A DNA stretch of 38,386 bases from Fidelibacterota bacterium (GTDB taxonomy: Bacteria; Fidelibacterota; UBA8477), in NCBI GenBank assembly GCA_021734045.1, contig JAIPJR010000015.1, positions 1 to 38,386 on the forward strand, written 5' to 3'. Below the pieces are notes generated by a model. The model worked only from the letters and a program-made list of their open reading frames with translations, was not told the origin of the DNA and searched no databases. A program made the translations under genes and the position numbers. Shown piece after piece: positions 1-8,397 of this stretch (the stretch's first letter is position 1; each line of letters begins with the position of its first letter).

Positions 1-201
1 GATTTTATACGGGTAATGCCGGGCTCACCCAAAGCAAATGTGCAGTCGCGTGTTATCATGACGCCCAGCCACACCAAAGCGCTGTTAATGGCCCTCAAGT
101 CCAACATTGAAAAATATGAAGCCCAGCATGGGGAAATTCGGATGCAGGATCAGCAAATGCCGGGATTTCCCGGTGGTGTTGGTCCTAAAATGCCCAATTG
201 A
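1..201 (+). CDS. DUF3467-family protein, 3' end only (5' end outside the window)
   Basis: Frame is open from base 1: DFIRVMPGSPKANVQSRVIMTPSHTKALLMALKSNIEKYEAQHGEI resembles the DUF3467 C-terminus. Confidence 0.7.
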   Translation, partial: DFIRVMPGSPKANVQSRVIMTPSHTKALLMALKSNIEKYEAQHGEIRMQDQQMPGFPGGVGPKMPN

Positions 202-247
202 TTTAGATAACCGGGGAAATAAAAATAACTGCCTTTGTAAATAATTG

Positions 248-276
248 TTGACAGTCGTGATGTATTAAGATAAAAT
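248..276 (+). promoter_or_regulatory. sigma70-type promoter, TTGACA-N17-TAAAAT
   Basis: TTGACA at 248-253, 17 bp spacer, TAAAAT at 271-276. Confidence 0.6.
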
Positions 277-282
277 TGGTCA

Positions 283-352
283 CGAATTTTCTGCAGGGAC
301 ATATATCTGGTTGTCTCCCCCGCTTCCAGGTAAACATTGTCCCTGTTTTTTT
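283..352 (+). ncRNA. Candidate ~70-nt small RNA ending in an intrinsic terminator
   Basis: Outer stem CAGGGAC (294-300)/GTCCCTG (339-345), inner stem TATCTGG (304-310)/CCAGGTA (326-332), C-rich loop TTGTCTCCCCCGCTT, then T7. Begins about 7 nt after the -10 of the promoter at 248-276. Confidence 0.45.
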
Positions 353-360
353 ATATCAAA

Positions 361-387
361 CAGGCCACCAAGGTGGCCTGTCTTTTT
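361..387 (+). terminator. Rho-independent terminator
   Basis: CAGGCCACC-AA-GGTGGCCTG followed by TCTTTTT. Confidence 0.75.
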
Positions 388-427
388 ATACCAGGGTATT
401 AATAATTGGTGATGCGCGGTAGGGTGC

Positions 428-775
428 TCAGGCCACCGCAGTCAAGGCAGCGGTCTCGGTCTCCACTACCTCGAAGATATTTTCCAGCTTTGAAATTTTT
501 AGCAATGACAGGATTCGGGATTTGGGATTTACCAGAAAGCATTTACCACCGCGAATATCCGTCTGCCGTTTCGCGAAGAGTAAACCACCTAGCCCGGTGC
601 TGTCAACCATCCTGACATTTTCAAGATTTACTATAATATTTTTAAAATCAGACTCACTGATTGCGAGGAACATGTCCCGTTTAAATTGCTTCACGCCGCG
701 TGCATCAAAGGTCGTGTCTTTCACCCGTATGATCAGCGTCTCGTCCTTAACCTCATTCTCGAACTTCATTTTCAA
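428..775 (-). CDS. STAS-domain protein (anti-sigma factor antagonist-like)
   Basis: 115 aa; VNLENVRMVDSTGLGGLLFAKRQ carries the DSTGLG STAS motif. Confidence 0.85.
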   Translation of the reverse strand: MKMKFENEVKDETLIIRVKDTTFDARGVKQFKRDMFLAISESDFKNIIVNLENVRMVDSTGLGGLLFAKRQTDIRGGKCFLVNPKSRILSLLKISKLENIFEVVETETAALTAVA

Positions 776-975
776 CCTCTTTTAGCAAATTCGCCCGTTT
801 TACACGCCATCTGAATGGAAGTTTCCATTTTCTATCGTTAACTGGCGCGGAACCAATTGTTCAGGTGCGGAAATCAAATATATTCGGGTGGTCGAACGTC
901 GGCAAGGAGATTTATGGTGGTGATGATTGATTATCAAGTGAGTGACAACCCGAGAAAATCAGGCAGTGATCTGCT

Positions 976-2637
976 ATGTTGATGGTACCTAAAATTGCGG
1001 CTCAAATTATCCGTAATACCCTGATATGGCTAGGTATACCCATGATCCTGGTTGCTTTTGGCGACCAGGTGATGGCGCCTTTATTGCCGACGAGTGAACC
1101 ACTACAGTTCCGTTGGGTAGGGAATGGCTTGATGCTCCTGGCATTCATCTGGGGATTACGATCACACTTGTTACTCCTCCAATTCAGTGATCCGGAAGGG
1201 ATGTGGCGGCTAAAGCCCAGACGACTTATTCGAATGGGATATTATGCCCGCAATCGCCACCCCCAATGGTGGTCGCTCCAAATCTGGATATTGGGCGCTT
1301 TGCTCACCGCTGGATTGCCCACTTTTGTCGTGTTCTTGTTGCTTGTCATTTCTTTATCAGTGGGTAGTCTGTATCTGTTACGTATCGAAGAACCGTTACT
1401 CGCCAGGCAGTTTGGGGATCAGTATCGTGATTATCGGGAGCATACTCCTTTCTGGGGAATCAAGCCGCGTGACCCGGCAGCAAAAGAGCCGACCTGGGTT
1501 TACCAAATTGCCTGGATTTTAGGTCATGTATTATTCCGGTGGAACTACCGGATTACCGCCGATGGTCTGGAGCACATTCCCCTGGAGCAGTCATTTATTA
1601 TTGTGGCCCGCCACGCCAGTTACCTGGATCCGTTCCTGTTTGGCATCTTTATTCCTTTCCCTGTACACTTCGTGACCACGGCAGATGCCTACACGCACCC
1701 GGTCAAACAGTGGTTTATGGATCAGTTGTACACCTTTCCGATCCGCCGGCATGTGCAGGATCTAGCAGCATTGCGGAACATCATCAAGCTTACTGCTGCA
1801 GGGAAGACCGTAGGCATTTTTCCGGAAGGTGAACGCTCGATGGATGGCAGTCCGGGTGAAATTGTTCCTGAAACCGTACGCGTTTTACAGCGCTGTAAGG
1901 TGCCGATCCTTCCGGTAGAGATAGATGGGGCATTTGAGATCTGGCCACGGTGGAGTAATGTCCGCCGAAAGGGCAAAGTGCATGTGCGATTTAAGCCTGT
2001 GATTCCTGTCTCCGAGACAGCAAATGGGGAAAAATTCACGCAACGGATTCGAGCGACTATTTTCCCCAATGAAGTGACCTACCATCCTGTCCGGACCAAA
2101 CGCATGGCAAAAGGAGTAGAGAAATTACTCTGGGGGTGTATCCACTGTGGTGCTACTGACACAATCCGTGAGGTGGGAGCGGATCGGGTGGCGTGCGAGG
2201 CCTGCGGGCGTGTCTTTACGCTGCTGAGGAATTATCATCTGCAGGACCGGGATGGTGAACAAATTGCATTGAACGAATGGATGCAACGCCTGCGGCATCT
2301 GATTACGCCATTGCAGGACCCCACCGGACCGATACTCCCTGAGGGTGAAGTGATTTACCTTCAGGCAATTCTGGAGCAGTATCGCGGTCCGCAGAATGAA
2401 GTCGGGCAGTATAGGGGTGCGGAATTAATACTGTCTGATCGAGCCTTCACCATCCGCCAGGACGGTCGGGAAGCGGTGCGCTGGCTGTATCCGCAAATCA
2501 CCGTCTGCACCGTGGACACCAAAGATGAATTTTCCCTCGGCATTAGTGGGAAGCGCCACATTTTTCGTCTGGCTGCCCCTGAACATCCGTTGAAGTGGAA
2601 CAATTATTTTAAGCATTTAACTTCACGGACTAATTAA
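976..2637 (+). CDS. Multidomain lysophospholipid acyltransferase (PlsC): N-terminal isoprenylcysteine/phospholipid methyltransferase-like membrane domain, acyltransferase, zinc ribbon, PH/GRAM-like tail
   Basis: YARNRHPQWW and FGDQYRDYREHTPFWGI (ICMT/PEMT-like); HASYLD (HX4D) and FPEGERS (PlsC); CIHCG...CEACG (zinc ribbon). Confidence 0.8.
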   Translation: MLMVPKIAAQIIRNTLIWLGIPMILVAFGDQVMAPLLPTSEPLQFRWVGNGLMLLAFIWGLRSHLLLLQFSDPEGMWRLKPRRLIRMGYYARNRHPQWWSLQIWILGALLTAGLPTFVVFLLLVISLSVGSLYLLRIEEPLLARQFGDQYRDYREHTPFWGIKPRDPAAKEPTWVYQIAWILGHVLFRWNYRITADGLEHIPLEQSFIIVARHASYLDPFLFGIFIPFPVHFVTTADAYTHPVKQWFMDQLYTFPIRRHVQDLAALRNIIKLTAAGKTVGIFPEGERSMDGSPGEIVPETVRVLQRCKVPILPVEIDGAFEIWPRWSNVRRKGKVHVRFKPVIPVSETANGEKFTQRIRATIFPNEVTYHPVRTKRMAKGVEKLLWGCIHCGATDTIREVGADRVACEACGRVFTLLRNYHLQDRDGEQIALNEWMQRLRHLITPLQDPTGPILPEGEVIYLQAILEQYRGPQNEVGQYRGAELILSDRAFTIRQDGREAVRWLYPQITVCTVDTKDEFSLGISGKRHIFRLAAPEHPLKWNNYFKHLTSRTN

Positions 2638-2644
2638 TGGCGCA

Positions 2645-2701
2645 CTGGTTGCATAGAATTCACCCAGGTGGAGGAAATTTGATGCGTAACCAGCTTTTTT
2701 T
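2645..2701 (+). terminator. Long-arm hairpin plus T7, terminator or attenuator just before the next gene
   Basis: CTGGTT GCAT (2645-2654) pairs with ATGC-GT-AACCAG (2682-2693); inner CACC-CA-GGTG; then C and T7. Confidence 0.5.
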
Positions 2702-2723
2702 ATTGGAGAATCATGGCAGATAA
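2682..2723 (+). CDS. Possible 13-aa leader ORF (MRNQLFLLENHGR)
   Basis: GGAGG about 7 nt upstream of the ATG; stop codon overlaps the start of the next gene in a different frame. Confidence 0.25.
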   Translation: MRNQLFLLENHGR

Positions 2724-3648
2724 ACTTGAACAATTGATGTTCGCTAATCAGAAGGTCCAAATGCCGGGCGAGCTGATGAATCGCGTGGCGATTGTAGGTG
2801 GCGGACAAATGGGGCGGGGCCTGGCACAATTGATAGCCGGGAAAGGCCGTGAGGTGGTTTTGATTGAAAAGGATGATGCCACCGCAGAAATGGCGAAACA
2901 AAAACTTTCGGTGGAAATGGACCAGGAGATTGAGCGTTGGGGCATGACTAGCGGTGAAAAACGGGGGGTATTATCCCGGATTGTTTTTACGAGCGATCTG
3001 TCGAGCGTGTCCGAATGTGAACTGGTCATTGAGGCAATTCCTGAAAATCTTGAGATGAAACAGGCACTTTTTCAGCGGCTGGATCAGCTTTGTGATGTGG
3101 AAACCATTTTCGTGACCAATACGTCCACCCTGAGTATCACAGAAATTGCCACCACAACGGTTGAATACCGGCAGGAATTGATCATTGGACTCCATTTTCT
3201 GCACCCGGTTCCCAAGATCCCGGTCGTGGAGATAATCCGTGGTTTGCGGACATCAGATAAGACCTACGAGAAAATCCGTGATTTTTCCCGTTCCCTGGGT
3301 AAGACTGACGTTGAGGTATACGAATATCCGGGGTATGTGACGACACGAGTCATTCTGCCCATGTTGAATGAAGCGATGTACACTTTGATGGAAGGTATCG
3401 CCACGGCAGAGGGTATTGACACGGCTATGAAATTGGGATTTAACATGCCCAAAGGACCTTTGGCGCTGGCGGATGAAATTGGTTTGGATGAAGTGCTTTA
3501 CTGGATGGAATCGTTGTTTAAAGAATTAGGCGATTTGAAATACCGTCCCTGTCCGATTTTGAAAAAAATGGTGCGCGCCGGACATTTGGGACGGAAGGTC
3601 GGGCGCGGGTTTTTTGAATATGCCAAACCACAGGGGTACACCGCATGA
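2713..3648 (+). CDS. 3-hydroxyacyl-CoA (3-hydroxybutyryl-CoA) dehydrogenase; start may be ATG 2776
   Basis: VAIVGGGQMGRGLAQLIAGKGREVVLIE Rossmann motif; LHFLHPVPKIPVVEIIRG; C-terminal HLGRKVGRGFFEY. Confidence 0.9.
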   Translation: MADKLEQLMFANQKVQMPGELMNRVAIVGGGQMGRGLAQLIAGKGREVVLIEKDDATAEMAKQKLSVEMDQEIERWGMTSGEKRGVLSRIVFTSDLSSVSECELVIEAIPENLEMKQALFQRLDQLCDVETIFVTNTSTLSITEIATTTVEYRQELIIGLHFLHPVPKIPVVEIIRGLRTSDKTYEKIRDFSRSLGKTDVEVYEYPGYVTTRVILPMLNEAMYTLMEGIATAEGIDTAMKLGFNMPKGPLALADEIGLDEVLYWMESLFKELGDLKYRPCPILKKMVRAGHLGRKVGRGFFEYAKPQGYTA

Positions 3649-4847
3649 AAGTTCTGGTTCTAAATTCCGGCAGTTCAAGCATTAAATATCAGTTATTCGA
3701 CACGGAGAAGCAGGCAGCCCTTGCAAGGGGAGTTGCCGAACGAATTGGTCTCCGCGGTGCCATGTTATCTCAAACCGATGAGCAGGGTGAGCGGGCGACG
3801 CTTTCCGGTGAAATCATTGATCACCAGCAGGCGATTCAGTATATCATTGCGTTATTAATCGACCCGGACCGGGGTGTCATCAAAGATATTCAGGAGGTGG
3901 ACGCAATTGGTCACCGAGTCGTACACGGCGGTGAGAAATTTTCAAAATCGGCTGCCGTGGACGATGAGATTCTCAATGAACTCCATGCCTGTGTTGATTT
4001 AGCGCCATTACACAATCCCCACAATATCAAGGGCATTGAAGCCTGCCGGGCGCTGCTGCCAGGGAAACCGAATGTGGCGGTTTTTGATACAGCGTTCCAC
4101 CTCACCATGCCAAAATCGGCATATATTTATGGCATTCCCTACATTCTCTATAAGCGCCACGGTGTCCGCCGATATGGATTCCATGGCACCTCACATTATT
4201 ATGTCTCCCGTCGTGCCCGGGACCTGATGGCGGTGGAAATTGAGGATGTGAATATGATTACCTGCCATTTGGGAAATGGTAGTTCCATTACCGCGATTCA
4301 GGGTGGAAAATCCATTGATACATCTATGGGATTTACGCCCACTGAGGGTTTAATCATGGGAACCCGTTCCGGTGATGTAGATACGGCGGCCATGCTGCAT
4401 GTGATGCGGCGGGAGGACCTGGACTCACGGGAAGCCACAACTTTGCTTAATAAGCACAGCGGTCTGGTTGGGATTTCGGGGATTTCTTCTGACATGCGTG
4501 AGCTGGAATCTGAGGCCGCGGAGGGGAACAGCAGGGCTCTACTGGCGATTGATGTAATGACCTATCGTTTGAAAAAATATATCGCAGCTTACACCGGCGC
4601 GCTTGGTACAGTGGACGCCTTGATCTTCACGGGCGGAATTGGTGAAAATAGCAGTTTGGTACGGGAAAAAGCTTTGTCAGGCCTGGAGAATCTGGGGTTC
4701 AAACTGGATGCCACCGCAAATGAAAAAGGTGATCCGGAACGTTTAATTAGTGCAGACGATTCACCGGCAAAAATATTTATCATCCCCACAAACGAAGAAC
4801 TGGTTATTGCATTTGACACTGAACGCGTGGTGAATGGCGAGCTATAG
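3645..4847 (+). CDS. ackA: Acetate kinase
   Basis: MKVLVLNSGSSSIKYQLF, HRVVHGGEKF, CHLGNGSSITAI, FTGGIGENS. Confidence 0.96.
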   Translation: MKVLVLNSGSSSIKYQLFDTEKQAALARGVAERIGLRGAMLSQTDEQGERATLSGEIIDHQQAIQYIIALLIDPDRGVIKDIQEVDAIGHRVVHGGEKFSKSAAVDDEILNELHACVDLAPLHNPHNIKGIEACRALLPGKPNVAVFDTAFHLTMPKSAYIYGIPYILYKRHGVRRYGFHGTSHYYVSRRARDLMAVEIEDVNMITCHLGNGSSITAIQGGKSIDTSMGFTPTEGLIMGTRSGDVDTAAMLHVMRREDLDSREATTLLNKHSGLVGISGISSDMRELESEAAEGNSRALLAIDVMTYRLKKYIAAYTGALGTVDALIFTGGIGENSSLVREKALSGLENLGFKLDATANEKGDPERLISADDSPAKIFIIPTNEELVIAFDTERVVNGEL

Positions 4848-5427
4848 TCAACGATTCGCAGAAATCATTTCTGTTCTGTTGCACCCCTTCCTCATGGCAG
4901 GATTTATCTGGATTTACATCCCTTCCCAGACGGGATTAACCGGTTGGCCACTTGGACGTGCTGTTTTTTTGGGGTGGTTATTTTGCATTTTTCTTCCACT
5001 GGTTTACCTGCTGATTCAAAAAAAACGGGGCAGCATTGATGATTTAGATATTCGTCAACGGGAGCGTCGCAACCGGCATTTCGCAGTGTTTATCGTTTTT
5101 TATCTGCTACAATTATTCATCTTTTCCCTGTTGGATACTCCCCGTTATCTCCTGGCACTTGCCTTTGCCTATTTTTTCAACACCCTGATTTATGCGATTA
5201 TCAACCGGTATTGGAAAATATCCATTCACGGAGCGGGTGTGGGTGGACCGGTGGGAGCGCTGTTATTTTTAAGTCAGAGTGTATGGTAGTGGTTGCTTCT
5301 TCTGTTCCCTTTTCTCGCCTGGTCCCGGGTAAAACTGAAACATCATACCCCTGCCCAAACCGCCGTGGGTTTGGGACTTGGGATGGTCCTGGTCTATACC
5401 GAATTCTATCTATTTACCCTGCGCTAA
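4834..5427 (+). pseudogene. PAP2-like small integral membrane protein interrupted by an in-frame TAG at 5287-5289
   Basis: ORF ends ...LLFLSQSVW-TAG, and the same frame continues WLLLFPFLAWSRVKLKHHTPAQTAVGLGLGMVLVYTEFYLFTLR-TAA (5425-5427). Confidence 0.65.
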
Positions 5428-5655
5428 TGGGGTGACTATGCCCACCTGGTGGGTGTAATTCTGATTGGATTTCCTTAGGGCAGGCCGTTAAAATCCTGCA
5501 ATATTTTTCATGTAACGATTTTCGGAATGCACGGTGGTGTGCATTTCAGCCACTCGGGCGGGAGATATTTTTCAACCATGCAACCGGAAAGAAATTCCCC
5601 ATGAAAAAGTTCAACTCCCTGGCAACGCTGACAATTCATCTGAGTCTAAAAGGCG

Positions 5656-6234
5656 GTGAATGAAGTGGTCATGAAGGATGAGATAAGACAGCTTATCGAG
5701 CGGGCTCAGAAAGGTGAAACCCGTGCTTTTAATGAAGTTATCAAGCTCTATGAGGACCGTGTGATGAGTGTGATATTAGGTATCACGCGGGACCGCACCG
5801 AAGCGGAAGATCTCTTTCAAGAGGTCTTTATTAAGCTGTTTACGAAAATTCGCCATTTCCGGTTTGAGAGTGATTTTTACACGTACCTCTACCGCATGAC
5901 AGTAAATATGTGCTTTAATGCCCATCGCCGGAAAAAACGCCACCATAACCTGTTCGCGGAAACCAGCGAAGATTTTTGGAAAGTGGCGGCAGCACCGGAA
6001 GAGGAGCCGGAGCCGGTGGATCGGGACGCGGAAATCGCCGCTGCCATCCAGCGTCACTACAAAGAATTACCTCCTCAACAACAAACGGTTTTTGGATTGA
6101 AATACTACGAGAATAAAAAAGTGAGCGAAATTTCAGAAATCCTGGGTGTGGGGGAAGGAACTATCAAACGGTACCTGTTCCGCGCCCGGGAGACCTTGCA
6201 GAAGGCTCTTGTTCAGGAAGGAATTACTCCATGA
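5656..6234 (+). CDS. ECF-type RNA polymerase sigma factor (start GTG 5656 or ATG 5671)
   Basis: DRTEAEDLFQEVFIKLF (region 2) and LPPQQQTVFGLKYYENKKVSEISEILGVGEGTIKRYLFRARETLQ (region 4). Confidence 0.93.
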   Translation: MNEVVMKDEIRQLIERAQKGETRAFNEVIKLYEDRVMSVILGITRDRTEAEDLFQEVFIKLFTKIRHFRFESDFYTYLYRMTVNMCFNAHRRKKRHHNLFAETSEDFWKVAAAPEEEPEPVDRDAEIAAAIQRHYKELPPQQQTVFGLKYYENKKVSEISEILGVGEGTIKRYLFRARETLQKALVQEGITP

Positions 6235-7226
6235 ATAAAATGACGACAAAAGAAATTCGGGAGTGGATTGTCCTCTATCTGGGTGATGAATTGTCATCTG
6301 AAAAACAGCAGTGGGTCGAAAAAATGATGCTGGAAGATGAGTCCTGGCGGTCTGCGTATCAGGCACAACAGAAGCTTGACAGCCTCTTTTCAATGGTGGA
6401 AAAGCCGGAGGTCGAGGACACCCCTTTTCCAGAGTTGCGGCGTGAAATATTGGGTCGTATCAGCCATCAGCGCAGGCCAGTGCTGCTGATTCTGAACTTC
6501 GTTAAGAATCAGTGGGCAACGTTGAAAGACCACGGCGTTCACCCGGTACTGGCTGGTGGGCTGGCGACCCTTGCCCTGGTCATTGGACTCGTTATCAATG
6601 GTTTACCGCAGGCTGGAACACCGCTGACGCAACAAGGTGCTGCTGATCCGTCATTACCACCTGAATCCCGGCTGTTCAACAGTCTCGTGGAAAAGGGCAC
6701 CGATTACCAAATGAAGCGAATGAAAGCCGATGAAAATGATCCGGGCAAAGTGAGCTTTGATTTTGAAGCCCCATCCGAAGATATGGAAATGATTGTTTCG
6801 CCGGATAATGCTGTTGTCCAGGACTACCTGATTCATCTGTTGAAAAACAGCAAAAATCCAAATCATCGCAGAAAATCCCTGAAAATTCTGGAAAACTACC
6901 AGGAAGTAGACCAGGTAGAAGAAGCCTTAATCACCACCATGCTCACAGACATGGACGATGGTGTTCGACTGAAAGCAATGCAGGCATTGAAGGATAATAA
7001 AATTACTCATAACCTGCAGGAAGCTTACATCCGTGTTCTCATGTCCGATCAAAATGCACGCATGCGTACCGATGCCGCCAAGCGCTTAGGGACCATCATG
7101 GATAAAGAACTGTTACCGGTGTATGAATATCAGGTACAAGTTGAAGAAAATGCCTACGTGAGCCAGATATTGAAGCAGAATATCGCCCGGTTGCGGGCTG
7201 ACACCGGAGGAGGAAACCTCCAGTGA
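6231..7226 (+). CDS. Putative anti-sigma factor: cytoplasmic N-terminus, one TM helix, HEAT-like periplasmic domain
   Basis: Overlaps the sigma gene by 4 nt; TM segment VLAGGLATLALVIGLVINGL; helical repeats (VVQDYLIHLLKNSKNPNHRRKSLKIL..., ALITTMLTDMDDGVRLKAMQAL...). Confidence 0.75.
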   Translation: MNKMTTKEIREWIVLYLGDELSSEKQQWVEKMMLEDESWRSAYQAQQKLDSLFSMVEKPEVEDTPFPELRREILGRISHQRRPVLLILNFVKNQWATLKDHGVHPVLAGGLATLALVIGLVINGLPQAGTPLTQQGAADPSLPPESRLFNSLVEKGTDYQMKRMKADENDPGKVSFDFEAPSEDMEMIVSPDNAVVQDYLIHLLKNSKNPNHRRKSLKILENYQEVDQVEEALITTMLTDMDDGVRLKAMQALKDNKITHNLQEAYIRVLMSDQNARMRTDAAKRLGTIMDKELLPVYEYQVQVEENAYVSQILKQNIARLRADTGGGNLQ

Positions 7227-8386
7227 AACGACTCATTCTGACCGGACTCGGTGTCATTTTTTCGACGATTTCGCTCGTCCGTGGCGCTGAAAAAGTCTTG
7301 CTGGATCAGGCTTTCAGTACCGGGGGCCAATTACACCTGATGCATGTGGTGGGTGAAGTGACCATCACCGGGTCGGAAGCAGACCATGTGAAAATCATAG
7401 AAGAGGTTTCTGATTTTTCACCTCGCTCCCGTGATGCGGAATTTTCCTCAGTTGAAATTGAGGGAAGCAGGATTGTGGTTTCTGCGCGACCCGGTTCGGG
7501 AACATATCGGGAAATCAGAGCCGAAGTACCTGCCTATTTCAGCGTAGCGGTTGGGGGCGCTGGTGGCGATATCTCAGTAAAAAATCTCACTGGTGAAGTG
7601 TTGATTCATATTTCTGGCGGTGATACGGAATTAGAGAATATCCGCGGGAAAGTGACAGTCCAGACCAAGGCAGGTGATGTGTATATGCGGGATATCCAGG
7701 GGCGCGTTTCCGTCACAACTCAGGGTGGAGATCTGGACCTCAGACAATTTCAGGGGAATGTGAGTCTGGAGAACAATGCCGGTGATGTGAGCATCACTGA
7801 TGGTACCGGCAATGTCAACATCCACTCTGGCAGTGGCGACCTGTTCGTAGGAGAGTTATCCGGTGATAGTCTGCAAGTCAATTTGAGAGCCGGGGATCTT
7901 CAGCTTGAAAATTTTCAGGGTCGGGGCATTTTTGTTCTCAAATATGGTGATGTGGATATTGAGAAGATGGCGGGTCCGCTTGATGTGGAGTTGGACATGG
8001 GCAGCCTGGCAATCCAGCGCTTGTTGGGTAGTCTGGATGCGCGGTTGAAAATCGGTGATTTGGAGGTCGAGGAACATTCTGGCAGTGGTCGAATCCGAAT
8101 TGACCGGGGGGATGTGGAGTATAGTTGGGAGATGCCGTCAACCGGCGGTGATGACAGTCTGTCAATTAACACGAAATTAGGTTCTGTTGCACTACGGCTG
8201 CCCGCTCAACTCAATCCATCATTATTCCTGGAGTCTTCTGAAGAGGCTGAGGGTTTGGAGAGATTTCGCGACGAGATGTCCAGGCAACAGCAGGGCATCA
8301 ATCGTTATGTTTACAGATACTCTGGTGACAATGGGACGGTAAAGATTACCACGAAAGTGGGAAAAATTCGAATTTACGAACGATAG
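7223..8386 (+). CDS. Secreted DUF4097-type (toastrack) beta-repeat protein
   Basis: Signal peptide; repeated GD.xx.....G.v strands (AGDVYMRDIQGRVSVTTQGGDLDLRQFQGNVSLENNAGDVSITDGTG). Confidence 0.8.
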   Translation: MKRLILTGLGVIFSTISLVRGAEKVLLDQAFSTGGQLHLMHVVGEVTITGSEADHVKIIEEVSDFSPRSRDAEFSSVEIEGSRIVVSARPGSGTYREIRAEVPAYFSVAVGGAGGDISVKNLTGEVLIHISGGDTELENIRGKVTVQTKAGDVYMRDIQGRVSVTTQGGDLDLRQFQGNVSLENNAGDVSITDGTGNVNIHSGSGDLFVGELSGDSLQVNLRAGDLQLENFQGRGIFVLKYGDVDIEKMAGPLDVELDMGSLAIQRLLGSLDARLKIGDLEVEEHSGSGRIRIDRGDVEYSWEMPSTGGDDSLSINTKLGSVALRLPAQLNPSLFLESSEEAEGLERFRDEMSRQQQGINRYVYRYSGDNGTVKITTKVGKIRIYER

Positions 8387-8397
8387 GAAGGTCTATT

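Noticed and set aside
406-785. ORFs 406-615 and 522-785 on +
   Set aside because: Antisense to the clear STAS gene, no recognisable family; shadow ORFs.
5287-5289. Programmed amber read-through or pyrrolysine/recoding
   Set aside because: TAG is a normal stop in other genes here, no downstream recoding element recognised; mutation or sequencing error is simpler.
7540-8130. Tandem DNA repeats inside the toastrack gene
   Set aside because: Repetition is at the protein level (beta-strand repeats of a known fold) and diverged in DNA; not a separate repeat element.
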